A stretch of DNA of 64,000 nucleotides from a virus, in the IMG/VR virus record IMGVR_UViG_3300027244_000194, positions 106,562-170,561 of that record; one strand, 5' to 3'. The notes beneath the pieces are model-generated. The model had not been told where the DNA came from. It saw only the letters and a program-made list of their open reading frames with translations, and ran no database searches. Below are positions 40,703 to 50,521 of the stretch, piece by piece (position 1 is the stretch's first letter; each line of letters begins with the position of its first letter). The position numbers and the translations under genes were made by a program.

Positions 40703-40993
40703 ATGGATAAATTAAATCAATTCCTAGCCAAGCATGGCACTAAAGTAATCATTGCACTATTGCTTTTGACTTACATGAAATCATGCAGCGTAGACTCTGA
40801 ACTTACTCTTGTTAAAAAGGAGTTTAGAGCTCAAAAAGAAATCATTGACGCACTTCCAACTCGAAATGACGTTCAAATCGAAGCCCTAAAAGCTGAGAAG
40901 AGAATGATTCAAGCGACTGATCGTAAGATGTTGGACGTTCAACGTCAAAATGCGATTGAAAAGGAAATCATCTCCCTTCAGGAGCAAAAGTAA
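40703..40993 (+). CDS. Membrane-anchored coiled-coil protein, 96 aa
   Basis: N-terminal helix (KVIIALLLLTYMKSCS) and a charged helical rest. Preceded by AATATATAA (40666-40674). Could be an inner-membrane spanin-like protein; no partner identified. Confidence 0.55.
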   Translation: MDKLNQFLAKHGTKVIIALLLLTYMKSCSVDSELTLVKKEFRAQKEIIDALPTRNDVQIEALKAEKRMIQATDRKMLDVQRQNAIEKEIISLQEQK

Positions 40994-41022
40994 TTCAATC
41001 GTTCAAATTATAGCGAATACTT

Positions 41023-41868
41023 ATGAACGAAAAATTAGTAAGTAGATTTGTAATCAGTACGTTTGTGGTTCTATATGCAATCGTATCTATTATCTCTACT
41101 ATTCACGTAATTGACTTCTTCGAACTGTCAAATCCTTACTGGTTAGCAGTTTCTTTGGCGATTGCGTTCGAGTTTGGTGCAGCAGCTTCTTTAGCTTCGT
41201 TAGTGGCACTGGATAAAATGAATAAGACCATCGTGTGGTTACTATTCTTTGCGATCACTGCAATGCAGATGCAAGGTAACATGTATTATGCATTTACTAA
41301 TCTACATGATTATCAATCTTGGATTGAACTTTTCAATCTAGTTGAATGGGAGCCTTTAGCTCAAAAGAGAGTGCTTGCCTTTGTTTCGGGAGCAATCCTA
41401 CCTCTTGTAGCGCTTGGTTTCATTAAATCTCTAGTTGATTACATCAAACCTGCAGAAACCCAAGTCACTCTAGTTGAAGATAAAATTGAAGCTGAAGTTT
41501 TTAATCAAGAGATTGAAGATTATGAATCAATGAGATCTGAAGAAGTTGAATCTAAAGATTGGACTGAAGATCTTCCTGAAGAGGTAATCGATGAAATTTT
41601 AGCTGGTGAAGTATTCACAGTCGATAATGAAGATGAGGGTGAAGACGTATTCGACGCTCCAGTCGAAGAACCTGTAAAAAAGGAAGAGATTGATTCAGCG
41701 TATGAAGCTGGTCGTAAAATGTTTGCAGAAAGCATTTCTTCTTTGAATAAAGGACTTAAAAGTAAAGAAGTAGAACCACAACCACAACCCGGTTTAATCA
41801 ATCGTAGAGAAGAATCTCAACGAGTTATTAAGAGAGGTGGACCAGGTGCAATGGGTGCAATTGATTAA
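41023..41868 (+). CDS. Four-helix membrane protein with acidic tail, 281 aa
   Basis: Four hydrophobic helices in residues 1-150 (FVVLYAIVSIISTIHVIDFF, WLAVSLAIAFEFGAAASLASL, IVWLLFFAITAMQMQG, VLAFVSGAILPLVALGFI) and a long Glu-rich cytoplasmic tail ending RGGPGAMGAID. Not recognised. May organise membrane-associated phage processes. Confidence 0.6.
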   Translation: MNEKLVSRFVISTFVVLYAIVSIISTIHVIDFFELSNPYWLAVSLAIAFEFGAAASLASLVALDKMNKTIVWLLFFAITAMQMQGNMYYAFTNLHDYQSWIELFNLVEWEPLAQKRVLAFVSGAILPLVALGFIKSLVDYIKPAETQVTLVEDKIEAEVFNQEIEDYESMRSEEVESKDWTEDLPEEVIDEILAGEVFTVDNEDEGEDVFDAPVEEPVKKEEIDSAYEAGRKMFAESISSLNKGLKSKEVEPQPQPGLINRREESQRVIKRGGPGAMGAID

Positions 41869-41878
41869 GTTCTAGTTA

Positions 41879-42313
41879 ATGCTTTTAGAGTTTCAGAACA
41901 ATCACATTCCAGACAAGCTTTACTTAACTAAAAAGTTGGAGCCTAAGACCGTTCAAAAGGTTTTGGGCTCCAACGTTTTTACGGTCGATCGATTGTATCA
42001 AATAGCAAACGATCAATTGACCAAGATCGATATTGTGGATCAAAGAGCAGACGGTATTCTATATCGAATTTACGTTCGTATGCAACATGCGTACGCTGGA
42101 GAAGCCAGAATTCAAGTTGGTAACATCAAGCCCTGGAAATCTCTGTTAAGAAAGAAACCCTATTGGACTCTAAGGGCTATCGTCGAAACACAGGATCATA
42201 ACGTGATCTATACCTTCGAGCACAAATACACTAACATCAATCATTTACACCGTGACATCATGGATCAGTATGAACATCTTCATGCGTTCATCATCCGATT
42301 GAAACAAAATTAA
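41879..42313 (+). CDS. Hypothetical protein, 144 aa
   Basis: Not recognised. Basic, beta-rich (GILYRIYVRMQHAYAGEARI). Its 5' part contains a 16-bp hairpin with a T tract (41935-41980), described separately. Confidence 0.55.
   Translation: MLLEFQNNHIPDKLYLTKKLEPKTVQKVLGSNVFTVDRLYQIANDQLTKIDIVDQRADGILYRIYVRMQHAYAGEARIQVGNIKPWKSLLRKKPYWTLRAIVETQDHNVIYTFEHKYTNINHLHRDIMDQYEHLHAFIIRLKQN
41935..41980 (+). terminator. Terminator-like hairpin inside a gene
   Basis: 41935-41950 pairs with 41959-41974 over 16 consecutive pairs (two G-T), loop of 8, followed by GTTTTT. It lies 57 bases into the 41879 gene. It may end transcripts early or act as an attenuator. Confidence 0.5.
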
Positions 42314-42351
42314 AGAAAGTTATATAATCTATACATTTAATCAATTTAATT

Positions 42352-42579
42352 ATGTCACAAGAAACAACAACTCAAGAAAACTTGAATCAAGCTAATGAAG
42401 AGCAATTGAAAGCTCAATTCGCTCCAGTGTTTGAAGAAGCAAAGAACATCGATGCTGATTCAGCTCTAAACATTTTGATTCAGGCTGCGATGGCAGCACA
42501 ACAGACTGGCGCTCTAAGCGTTCGTGATTCTGTTCTGCTTGCTTCTGCAATCAGCGTAGTTCGTCCAGGTACCATCTAA
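42352..42579 (+). CDS. Small helical protein, 75 aa
   Basis: Gln/Ala-rich helices (LKAQFAPVFEEAKNIDADSA). Not recognised. Preceded by GTTATATAATCTATAC, a likely promoter -10 shared in style with 38104. Confidence 0.5.
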   Translation: MSQETTTQENLNQANEEQLKAQFAPVFEEAKNIDADSALNILIQAAMAAQQTGALSVRDSVLLASAISVVRPGTI

Positions 42580-42592
42580 TAAAAATTAGAGG

Positions 42593-45500
42593 ATGCAAGT
42601 AGCGTTATGGATTGATACTCCTGCGCTGGGCGATACAATTGCAGCTATTCCAACGCTTCGTAAACTGTCACAGGTCTATAATCAGCCTGTGACAGTTTTT
42701 ACGAGCTTACCTTCAATCTTTGAAGGACATCCTTGCGTTAAGGAAGCGTTTCACTCAGATGCGGACAAATCAGATTACAAAGTTTATCGTACTTTTGCGC
42801 CTTTAGTTGGTGCAACTTATGACTTGAAAGGCGAGAAGGTTGAGTTTCGTCACTCAAACTCTGAAATTCGTCAGTTTCACGCAATGAGTTTAGGTTTCAA
42901 TCTCACACCTGATGAGATGGAAACGGACTTGTACATTGAAGAGGAACTTGAATTACCTGTAAAAGATTACGTCATCATTCACCCTACTCACACTTGGGCC
43001 ACTAGAACCTGGGATCAGGCTAATTGGCAAGAGTTAGTGGACAGGTTGAATGATCGTGGTATTCCAGTGGTTGCCATTGGTCATGATTCAAAGGAAGTTG
43101 GGTTCTATAGCGTACAAAAGCCTGTAATGGACATTAACATCAAACATGGTGTTAATTTGCTAAACAATCCTATTACTACAATTCCAGCTTTACGTTGGAT
43201 GATGAATCACCGAGCTAAAGCAGTGGTAACAATGGATTCTGGCATTCTTCACATTGCTGGAACCACGGATGTTGAAATCATTCAACTAGGATCTTCAATC
43301 GATCCAAAGCTAAGAGCACCTTATCGAAAGGGCTCACAAGATTACAAATACAAATACATTGCCGGTGGTTGTGGACTATTTTGTAGTTCAAACATGGCTT
43401 ATAATGTCAGAGTTCATGGCAGCCTCCACGGTGTACCTCCACAGATTCACTGTTTGGAAAATAAGCCAACTATGGAATGTCACCCAGGAGTGAATCCAGT
43501 GTTCGAGGCAGTATGTCAAAGATACGATGTTAGACCAAAGATCAGATTGGTTCATTTGCTTTTAAAGGATGATCATTCGCCTGAACGTCAACAAAGATCA
43601 ATCGATAGTATTTCTCAACTTGCAGATCGAGGTATTGAATACATTCAAATTTGGAATGAACGCTGGAAGGACGCTCCTCCTCGTGAAACCTTTGAGTACC
43701 CTGATCAGTTTGACAAGGTTCCCATCGGTCCAGGTCATTATGGCAATTATCGTGCATTCGTTGATTCTGGTTTAGAACATTTCACAGAAGACATAGATGC
43801 TTTAATCTTTGCCGAAGGAGATTCTTTCTTGACCAAACCAATCGACGAGGTCGTGGAAGATATTAATCGTGCTTATGAAGCTTGTGAATTACATAACATT
43901 TCATATTTTTCATTCGGTTCACGCTATTCTCTGCATGATTTTAACGATCTAATTTCATCTACACGATATAAGATTGGAGATATTCACGTGGTAAATAAAG
44001 TTATCGGAGCACAATTGGTAATGTTACACAATAGAGTTCAATACTATTGTTCAGACAGGTTTATTCATCAAAAGTGGACTGCAGCTGACATTTATCTAAA
44101 CAACATCATGATGGGCAAGTTCAACATTGGTATTTTTGACCAACCTGTTGCACTGCAAGCCGACGGTTTTTCTGCTATTGATTCTTATAACAAGATTCAC
44201 GCCGATGAAAGATCTCGTAACTCTAAGAAAAGAATTCTATTCTTGGCCCCTCACCTTTCAACGGGTGGCATGCCAGAATTCCTATTGGGTCGACTAAAGG
44301 CCCTGATTGACGAGCCTTCTGTTGAGCTTCATGTCGTCGAGTTCACATGTTACGCTACAACATACGTTGTTCAAAGGGACCAGATTCGCCAAATGTTAGG
44401 TGATAGATTCCATGAAATTGGTCACCTAGGTTCAATGGAAGATTCAGAACGTGAAGAGCGTCTAAAGCAAATCATTAGTCAGATTCAACCTGACGTTATT
44501 CACATCGAGGAAAGTCCAGAGGCCTTTGATGGTTTCAACAAAATGTCAGAAGAGTGCCAATCATGGATCTACCAGTCATCGCATCCTTGGAGGATTGTGG
44601 AAACTTGTCACAACATTTGGTTCAATCCGAGAGAAAACAAACGCATCTCTCCTGATGCCTATTTGTTTGTCACTCCTCACCACACGCTTGAGACATTCTC
44701 CGAGGAACCATCCGAGAAGTTTGAAGCCTTCTATCCAATCATTCCTCAGACTAAGTCCGAGTTGCAAAGGAGAAAATCTTTGGAAATTTTAGAATTGGAG
44801 CATTTATCCGATGCAAAACATCTAATCAATATCGGTCTCTGGACCCAAGGCAAAAACCAAGGAGAAGCCGTTGAATGGGCCCGCACCCTGGAACAGCAAT
44901 ACCCCGGTCAATACCAGTTCCACTTCATAGGCAACCAGGCTGAAAACTTCGAAAGCTACTGGGGCCCCATCATGCAGGACTTGCCTCCGAACGTCCACAT
45001 CCACGGCGAGCGTAACGACATCAACACATTCTACCAACTGGCAGATGGAGTGGTCTTTAACTCTACCTGGGAGTGTAACCCCTTGGCCCTTCGTCAGGCC
45101 CTAGGCTACCCAATCCCAGTGATGGCTCGTAACCTGTCGCAGTACCACTCAATGTATACAGGGCAGCTCACAGAAATCCAAGGAGACACCACCGATCCCC
45201 TCCGATTGGTTGAAGCCTTAAAATCTCCAATTCATAGAAAACAAAACGACCAAGCCATGGCTAAATTCAAGCAAGAACACTTACAAGCTTACATGAAAAC
45301 CCTTAAAGGCCCAGTGATCAGAACCGCTCAAATCAGAGATGGGTACACAATCCAGTGGAACAACGGCCCAACTGTCCGATCAAAGGCCGGCCGCCCACTT
45401 GATGTAGAATTTTGGGCTGATGGTGAATTGGTATACAAAAGTACCTTACAAGCTGAGGGCTATTGGTGCAGGCCGGCCGACGAATGGTTCCGAGATTGGA

Positions 45501-46450
45501 CCGTTAAGATTGACGGCAAGGAGCACAAGATGGAACTCGAAGACAAAGTGGCTCACATTCAATTTAATTCAGGTTCTCTAGGAGACACTCTAAGTTGGGT
45601 TGAAGCAGCGGTTGAATTTAAGTTCAAACATGGCCTTAGCAAGTTGTACCTTAGTACCCACAAGAACTGGTTGTTTGACCAGGACCACTACCACCTACGA
45701 GGTGTCGAGTTTATCGCTCCAGGCGATTCACCCGAAGACACGTACGCTCGATGGGAGGTTGGAGTTTACATGGAAGATCCTCCAGGAACTCCATGGTTCC
45801 CTAATAGGAATAAAAGAGATTGGCGTAAGATCTACTTAGGTGACATCGCAACTGATCACTTGGGCCTACCATCGATTAGAAAAGCTCCTAAACTACAATA
45901 CACTAGCAAGCACCAACAAGATCGGCCCTACATTTGTATCGCTACACAATCGACCGCACAAGCCAAATACTGGAACAATCCTACCGGTTGGCAAGACCTG
46001 ATTGACCACTATACGGCTAAAGGTTACGATGTGTATCATGTATCTAAAGAGGGTAACAACGATTTGAAAGGTTTCATTCAAGGACCTGAAGACATGGGCG
46101 AAACTTTTGCCCTCATCAATGGTGCTGAAGTGTTCTACGGAATTTCTTCTGGCCTATCTTGGTTGGCATGGTGTACTGAAACCCCAGTAGTGATGATCTC
46201 TGGCTTCACACCTGAGGAGTGCGAGTTCATGGACGATAAGACCCTTCGTATCATTAACAAAGATGTGTGTAACTCTTGCTGGGCTTGGGACCACTTTAAC
46301 CGTGGAGACTGGAACTGGTGTCCAACTGGTAAGGGCAATGAACGCCACTTTGAGTGTACAAAAACCATTTCTGCATCGTCAGTAATTGAACAAGTTAACA
46401 ATTGGAATTATGGAAAAAGTATCGTTACAGAAGAAAGTACACACATCTGA
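42593..46450 (+). CDS. Giant multi-domain glycosyltransferase, 1285 aa
   Basis: At least four segments. Residues 1-310: GT9 heptosyltransferase-like (LWIDTPALGDTIAAIPTLRK, TMDSGILHIAG) with a Cys-rich end. 320-540: another transferase-like domain (LLLKDDHSPERQQRSIDSI). 545-900: GT4-like (ILFLAPHLSTGGMPEFLLGR, FNSTWECNPLALRQALGYP). 980-1270: a second GT9-like domain (IQFNSGSLGDTLSWVEAA) ending in the cysteine motif CNSCWAWD...C...C, resembling iron-binding autotransporter heptosyltransferases (TibC type). Protein or glycan O-glycosylation is likely. Base usage between about 44,820 and 45,560 is richer in C than its flanks. Confidence 0.8.
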   Translation: MQVALWIDTPALGDTIAAIPTLRKLSQVYNQPVTVFTSLPSIFEGHPCVKEAFHSDADKSDYKVYRTFAPLVGATYDLKGEKVEFRHSNSEIRQFHAMSLGFNLTPDEMETDLYIEEELELPVKDYVIIHPTHTWATRTWDQANWQELVDRLNDRGIPVVAIGHDSKEVGFYSVQKPVMDINIKHGVNLLNNPITTIPALRWMMNHRAKAVVTMDSGILHIAGTTDVEIIQLGSSIDPKLRAPYRKGSQDYKYKYIAGGCGLFCSSNMAYNVRVHGSLHGVPPQIHCLENKPTMECHPGVNPVFEAVCQRYDVRPKIRLVHLLLKDDHSPERQQRSIDSISQLADRGIEYIQIWNERWKDAPPRETFEYPDQFDKVPIGPGHYGNYRAFVDSGLEHFTEDIDALIFAEGDSFLTKPIDEVVEDINRAYEACELHNISYFSFGSRYSLHDFNDLISSTRYKIGDIHVVNKVIGAQLVMLHNRVQYYCSDRFIHQKWTAADIYLNNIMMGKFNIGIFDQPVALQADGFSAIDSYNKIHADERSRNSKKRILFLAPHLSTGGMPEFLLGRLKALIDEPSVELHVVEFTCYATTYVVQRDQIRQMLGDRFHEIGHLGSMEDSEREERLKQIISQIQPDVIHIEESPEAFDGFNKMSEECQSWIYQSSHPWRIVETCHNIWFNPRENKRISPDAYLFVTPHHTLETFSEEPSEKFEAFYPIIPQTKSELQRRKSLEILELEHLSDAKHLINIGLWTQGKNQGEAVEWARTLEQQYPGQYQFHFIGNQAENFESYWGPIMQDLPPNVHIHGERNDINTFYQLADGVVFNSTWECNPLALRQALGYPIPVMARNLSQYHSMYTGQLTEIQGDTTDPLRLVEALKSPIHRKQNDQAMAKFKQEHLQAYMKTLKGPVIRTAQIRDGYTIQWNNGPTVRSKAGRPLDVEFWADGELVYKSTLQAEGYWCRPADEWFRDWTVKIDGKEHKMELEDKVAHIQFNSGSLGDTLSWVEAAVEFKFKHGLSKLYLSTHKNWLFDQDHYHLRGVEFIAPGDSPEDTYARWEVGVYMEDPPGTPWFPNRNKRDWRKIYLGDIATDHLGLPSIRKAPKLQYTSKHQQDRPYICIATQSTAQAKYWNNPTGWQDLIDHYTAKGYDVYHVSKEGNNDLKGFIQGPEDMGETFALINGAEVFYGISSGLSWLAWCTETPVVMISGFTPEECEFMDDKTLRIINKDVCNSCWAWDHFNRGDWNWCPTGKGNERHFECTKTISASSVIEQVNNWNYGKSIVTEESTHI
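42662..42700 (+). terminator. Terminator-like hairpin inside the giant GT gene
   Basis: AAACTGTCACAGG (42662-42674) pairs perfectly with CCTGTGACAGTTT (42686-42698), then TT. It lies 69 bases into the gene. Second such element within 0.8 kb. Confidence 0.5.
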
Positions 46451-47063
46451 TAGGGGTATTATACCTGAGATGCTGACCACTATTGGCGCCAAGAAAGGAG
46501 TTGAAATTGGAGTCTTTAAAGGCGAATGGAGTCGACACGTACTTCAGAGATGGAATGGTACACTATACATGATCGATCCTTGGAGACCCTTGGGAAAAGA
46601 GTATGAGGATGCATCAAATCATGCAAATCACATGGATGCGTATGAAAGAACGATGGAATCGATTCGTGGATTTGAAGATCGTGCTTTTATGCTACGTGGA
46701 CTTGGTGAACAATTGGTTGAAATCTTTGAAGATGAATCCTTAGATTACGTATACATTGATGGTAACCACACATACGATTACGTCAAACAGGACATGGAGT
46801 TGTGGTGGCCTAAATTGAAAAAGGGTGGCTTGTTCGCTGGACACGACTATCTTGACTTTGATTGGTCTTACAAACCTGAGCTTGATCATCCTAACATGAA
46901 AGACAAGTACATGTGGACCAGTGATGGGACACCGGGTGCAGAATTGAAGTATGCAGGTGTTTTTGGAGTTAATCCAGCCGTCGATGAATTTTGTGAAACC
47001 AACAACATTGAAGTCTTAAATCTAACTAACGAATGGGCCAAAAGCTGGTTCTTTATCAAATAA
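46410..47063 (+). CDS. SAM-dependent methyltransferase (Methyltransf_24-like)
   Basis: GVEIGVFKGEWSRHVL near 28 is the SAM-binding motif I. YMIDPWRP, LDYVYIDGNHTYDYV and GGLFAGHDYLDFD follow the pattern of methyltransferases acting on sugars in glycan clusters. 217 residues from ATG 46410, overlapping the giant GT gene by 41 bases. Substrate unknown, probably a glycan. Confidence 0.8.
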   Translation: MEKVSLQKKVHTSDRGIIPEMLTTIGAKKGVEIGVFKGEWSRHVLQRWNGTLYMIDPWRPLGKEYEDASNHANHMDAYERTMESIRGFEDRAFMLRGLGEQLVEIFEDESLDYVYIDGNHTYDYVKQDMELWWPKLKKGGLFAGHDYLDFDWSYKPELDHPNMKDKYMWTSDGTPGAELKYAGVFGVNPAVDEFCETNNIEVLNLTNEWAKSWFFIK

Positions 47064-47073
47064 AAACTAAATT

Positions 47074-47721
47074 ATGGAAACAACCTTTTATAACATTGAA
47101 GAACAAAAGTTCTGGAATGACGAATCAATTTGGGTTAATGGAGGACATGAGTGGTCCGGGTCATTTGGCACCACTGAAAACCTATGGAATAAATACATCT
47201 TTGATGATTTGAAACCTTTTAGAGGCGCTAACATCACTGAAATTGCGCCTGGATTTGGTCGCATCACTCAATTTTTAGCTATTGTTGCGGGTAGATTGTC
47301 TGTCGTCGATATGAATCCGATATGCATTCAAAAGACCAAAGAAAAGCTAGGAGCTCATGTAGCAAGTTACGGAGTTGGAGATGGAAAAAGTCTAGTTGGA
47401 GTTGAAGATCTATCACAGGACTTGGTTTTTTCTTTTGATTCATTTGTTCACATGCACAAGAATGTAATTAATGAATACGTAAAAGAAATGCAACGTGTGT
47501 TGGTTCCTGGTGGTTACGGTTGGATTCATCACTCTAATCTAATGGGAGGATCTGAACTTTCATTTAATAACGTCGCGGGTAGATCTAATATGACTCCTGA
47601 AGAAATGAAAGATATGGTTGAAGCTCAAGGATTTAAAGTTATAAGTCAAAAGCCAATTCAATTCGCTCCAGTTGATCAGTGGAATGGAATTGATTTCATT
47701 ACCTTCTTTCAAAAGTTATAA
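47074..47721 (+). CDS. Class I SAM-dependent methyltransferase
   Basis: ITEIAPGFGRITQFLA near 52 is the SAM motif I (ExxxGxGR), followed by VVDMNP, FDSFVHMHKN and VLVPGGYGWIHHSNL. 215 residues. It belongs to the same glycan run, two bases ahead of the epimerase gene. Target unknown. Confidence 0.8.
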   Translation: METTFYNIEEQKFWNDESIWVNGGHEWSGSFGTTENLWNKYIFDDLKPFRGANITEIAPGFGRITQFLAIVAGRLSVVDMNPICIQKTKEKLGAHVASYGVGDGKSLVGVEDLSQDLVFSFDSFVHMHKNVINEYVKEMQRVLVPGGYGWIHHSNLMGGSELSFNNVAGRSNMTPEEMKDMVEAQGFKVISQKPIQFAPVDQWNGIDFITFFQKL

Positions 47722-47723
47722 TT

Positions 47724-48617
47724 ATGAAAGCTCTTGTAACAGGAGGTGCCGGCTTTATTGGTCATCATCTAGTTAAGTCTCTTTTAGAAAAAGGTTATGA
47801 AGTTGAGGTTTGGGACAATCTATCAACCGGTAAACTTGATAGATTGTTAAAATCAATTCCACAATCCAAATCAGTTGAGTTTAAGAAATTAGACTTAACT
47901 TATGATCTTCTACCAGAGGTTGAAGGTGTTGACGTAGTTTTCCACTTAGCAGCTACAACTTCTGTTCAAGAGTCATTAGAGAACCCTCAGAAATACGAGC
48001 AACATTGTTATATGACAACCAAACGGATGTTAGATTGGTGCTTGAATAACAGGGTGAAAAGATTTGTATTTGCATCAACAGCTGCGGTATATGGCGAACC
48101 GATTGAAGTTCCAGTCATGGAATCAATTGAATTGAATCCAATGTCACCGTATGCACAGTGGAAGTTAAAGTCTGAGCACTTGATGGCCGCATATCAGAAT
48201 AATTTTGGTATGAATTGTACTGCTCTGAGATTGTTTAACGTCTATGGCGAAGGCCAGCCTTCTTCAGGTTCTTATGCTCCAGCCGTTGCACTATTCTTAA
48301 AACAGTTTGAGGCATTTGAACCTATAACAGTAACCGGAGACGGTCTTCAAACTAGAGATTACATTTACGTTAACGATGTAGCTCGAGCCTTTGTTACTGC
48401 TGCAGAAAAACCAAGCCCAGTATTTAGAGTTATGAACGTTGGAACAGGTGAAGAGTTAACTATTCTTGAGATTGCAGAAGCTTTTGGCGGCGAAATAAAG
48501 CACATTCCGGCCAGAAAAGAGCCCAGAAGATCATGTGCTAATACTGATAAGATTAAAAAAGAGCTTGGATGGTCTTCTTCTGAAACTGTTTTGAGCTTTA
48601 TAAATAAAATAAAGTAA
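47724..48617 (+). CDS. NAD-dependent nucleotide-sugar epimerase
   Basis: VTGGAGFIGHHLVKSL, DVVFHLAATTSVQESLENP, FASTAAVYGEP and active-site SPYAQWKLKSEHL (YxxxK) identify an extended SDR close to UDP-glucose/GlcNAc 4-epimerases; TRDYIYVNDVA is also typical. 297 residues. It precedes GlmS by 6 bases, consistent with amino-sugar supply. Confidence 0.88.
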   Translation: MKALVTGGAGFIGHHLVKSLLEKGYEVEVWDNLSTGKLDRLLKSIPQSKSVEFKKLDLTYDLLPEVEGVDVVFHLAATTSVQESLENPQKYEQHCYMTTKRMLDWCLNNRVKRFVFASTAAVYGEPIEVPVMESIELNPMSPYAQWKLKSEHLMAAYQNNFGMNCTALRLFNVYGEGQPSSGSYAPAVALFLKQFEAFEPITVTGDGLQTRDYIYVNDVARAFVTAAEKPSPVFRVMNVGTGEELTILEIAEAFGGEIKHIPARKEPRRSCANTDKIKKELGWSSSETVLSFINKIK

Positions 48618-48623
48618 AAGTAT

Positions 48624-50474
48624 ATGTGTGGAATCGTAGGATACATTGGTAAGGACCTCGTAGGACCTGGCGTAGTTATTAAAGGTCTTCAAAGACTAGA
48701 ATATAGAGGATATGATTCTGCGGGTATTGCAATTAAAGACGGATTAGGTATCAGAGTTCACCGTTCAGTCGGTGGTGTCGATAATCTATATGAAGCCATC
48801 CCCGAAGATCAAAGTTGGGAAGTAGATTGTGCAATTGGTCACACTCGATGGGCAACCCATGGTGAACCGGCTGTTAGAAATGCACACCCACACACTTCAA
48901 TGCAGGGTAAAGTAACCCTAGTTCACAACGGTATCATTGAAAACTATGAGACCCTAAAGAAAAAGCTGATTCAAGAGGGCTTTACGTTCCAATCTGATAC
49001 CGATACTGAGGTTTTAGCCAACTGGATTGAGTACATTTGGACTACATCTACTTGCGATTTTGCAAATGCAGTACGTTTTGCATTACAAGATGTTGTTGGT
49101 GCTTATGCGATCTTAGTTATTAGTGTTGATTCAACTGACATGGTAATGGCTCGAAAGTCATCTCCCCTTGCAATTGGCATCGGAGAAGGCGAATTTATCA
49201 TCGCGTCTGATGCTACACCAATTGTAGAGTACACTAAGGACATAATTTACCTTAATGATGAGCAAATTGCAGTCGTCGAAGACAAAAAGACACTTCGAAT
49301 CATCAATTTGGACGCTTCGGAAGTAGATCCAGTGATCGAAAAGGTAGAATTAGAGCTTGATACGATCGAAAAGGGTGGTTATGACTCATTCATGTTAAAA
49401 GAGATCTACGAACAGCCAGATTCAGTGTGGAATTGTCTTCGTGGACGTTTGACAGAAGGTGAAGAACCCTTGATGATGGGTGGAGTTGAAAATGTGCTGC
49501 CTCAATTGCTTCGAGCTAACAAAATCTTCATCATTGCATGCGGAACTTCATGGCATGCAGGTCTAATTGGTAAAAATATGATTGAAAAGCTGACTCGAAT
49601 CCCAGTTGAGGTTGATTATGCGTCAGAATTCAGGTACAAAGACCCAATTATTCGTCCAGGTGATGTAGTAATCTCAATTTCTCAGTCTGGTGAGACCGCA
49701 GATACAAAGGCGGCGATGGAAATGGCTCGTGAAAGAGGTGCCACTCTATTTGGAATCGTTAATGTTGTAGGTTCTTCTATTTCTCGATTGGCTGATGCAG
49801 GCATTTACACACACTCTGGAATTGAAATTGGAGTAGCTTCGACTAAAGCATTTACTGGTCAAGTTGCAGCTCTTTCTCTGCTGGCGATCAAAATGGCTCG
49901 TCAATTGAATTCAATCACCGATAATGATTACATTAAGCTAAAATTAGCCCTCAAGCACATCCCAGGCAAGATTAGAACGATCCTGGATGACACGAATCAC
50001 ATATTTGAAGTAGCAAATAAGTACGCAATTGATGAATACCAGGACTTTCTATACCTCGCCAGAGGCATTAACTTCCCGGTTGCTTTGGAAGGCTCTTTGA
50101 AGCTAAAAGAGATCTCATACATTCACGCTGAAGGTTATCCAGCTGGTGAAATGAAACATGGACCAATTGCATTAATTGACGAACAGTGTCCATCAGTTTT
50201 TATCGTTCCAAATGATTCATCATACGGTAAAGTGGTGTCAAACATGCAAGAGGTTAAAGCTCGTAAAGGTAAAGTTATCGCAATTGTGACAAAAGGAGAT
50301 GAGTTGATTCGAGGGATCGCTGACGATGTCATTGAGATACCTGAGACAGAAGAATTGCTAACTCCTTTATTGACAGTTATTCCACTACAGTTGCTCTCCT
50401 ATCAGATTGCGGTGCAACGTGGATGCAATGTTGATAAGCCAAGAAATTTGGCAAAATCTGTCACCGTAGAGTAA
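48624..50474 (+). CDS. glmS: Glutamine-fructose-6-phosphate aminotransferase
   Basis: Starts MCGIVGYIGKD with the Cys nucleophile of the glutaminase domain. HTRWATHGEP and the GHTRWATHG loop follow. Two SIS domains carry CGTSWHAG, SQSGETADT and EGSLKLKEISYIHAEG. It ends NLAKSVTVE, the canonical terminal loop. 616 residues, full length. It makes glucosamine-6-phosphate, the entry to amino-sugar nucleotides. Confidence 0.97.
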   Translation: MCGIVGYIGKDLVGPGVVIKGLQRLEYRGYDSAGIAIKDGLGIRVHRSVGGVDNLYEAIPEDQSWEVDCAIGHTRWATHGEPAVRNAHPHTSMQGKVTLVHNGIIENYETLKKKLIQEGFTFQSDTDTEVLANWIEYIWTTSTCDFANAVRFALQDVVGAYAILVISVDSTDMVMARKSSPLAIGIGEGEFIIASDATPIVEYTKDIIYLNDEQIAVVEDKKTLRIINLDASEVDPVIEKVELELDTIEKGGYDSFMLKEIYEQPDSVWNCLRGRLTEGEEPLMMGGVENVLPQLLRANKIFIIACGTSWHAGLIGKNMIEKLTRIPVEVDYASEFRYKDPIIRPGDVVISISQSGETADTKAAMEMARERGATLFGIVNVVGSSISRLADAGIYTHSGIEIGVASTKAFTGQVAALSLLAIKMARQLNSITDNDYIKLKLALKHIPGKIRTILDDTNHIFEVANKYAIDEYQDFLYLARGINFPVALEGSLKLKEISYIHAEGYPAGEMKHGPIALIDEQCPSVFIVPNDSSYGKVVSNMQEVKARKGKVIAIVTKGDELIRGIADDVIEIPETEELLTPLLTVIPLQLLSYQIAVQRGCNVDKPRNLAKSVTVE

Positions 50475-50489
50475 ACAATTCCTTTCATC

Positions 50490-50498
50490 GATATATAA
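50490..50498 (+). promoter_or_regulatory. RATATATAR motif
   Basis: GATATATAA, 23 bases before the ATG at 50522, in the 47-base gap after glmS. Confidence 0.4.
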
Positions 50499-50521
50499 CT
50501 AGTAAATATATTTTACACATT

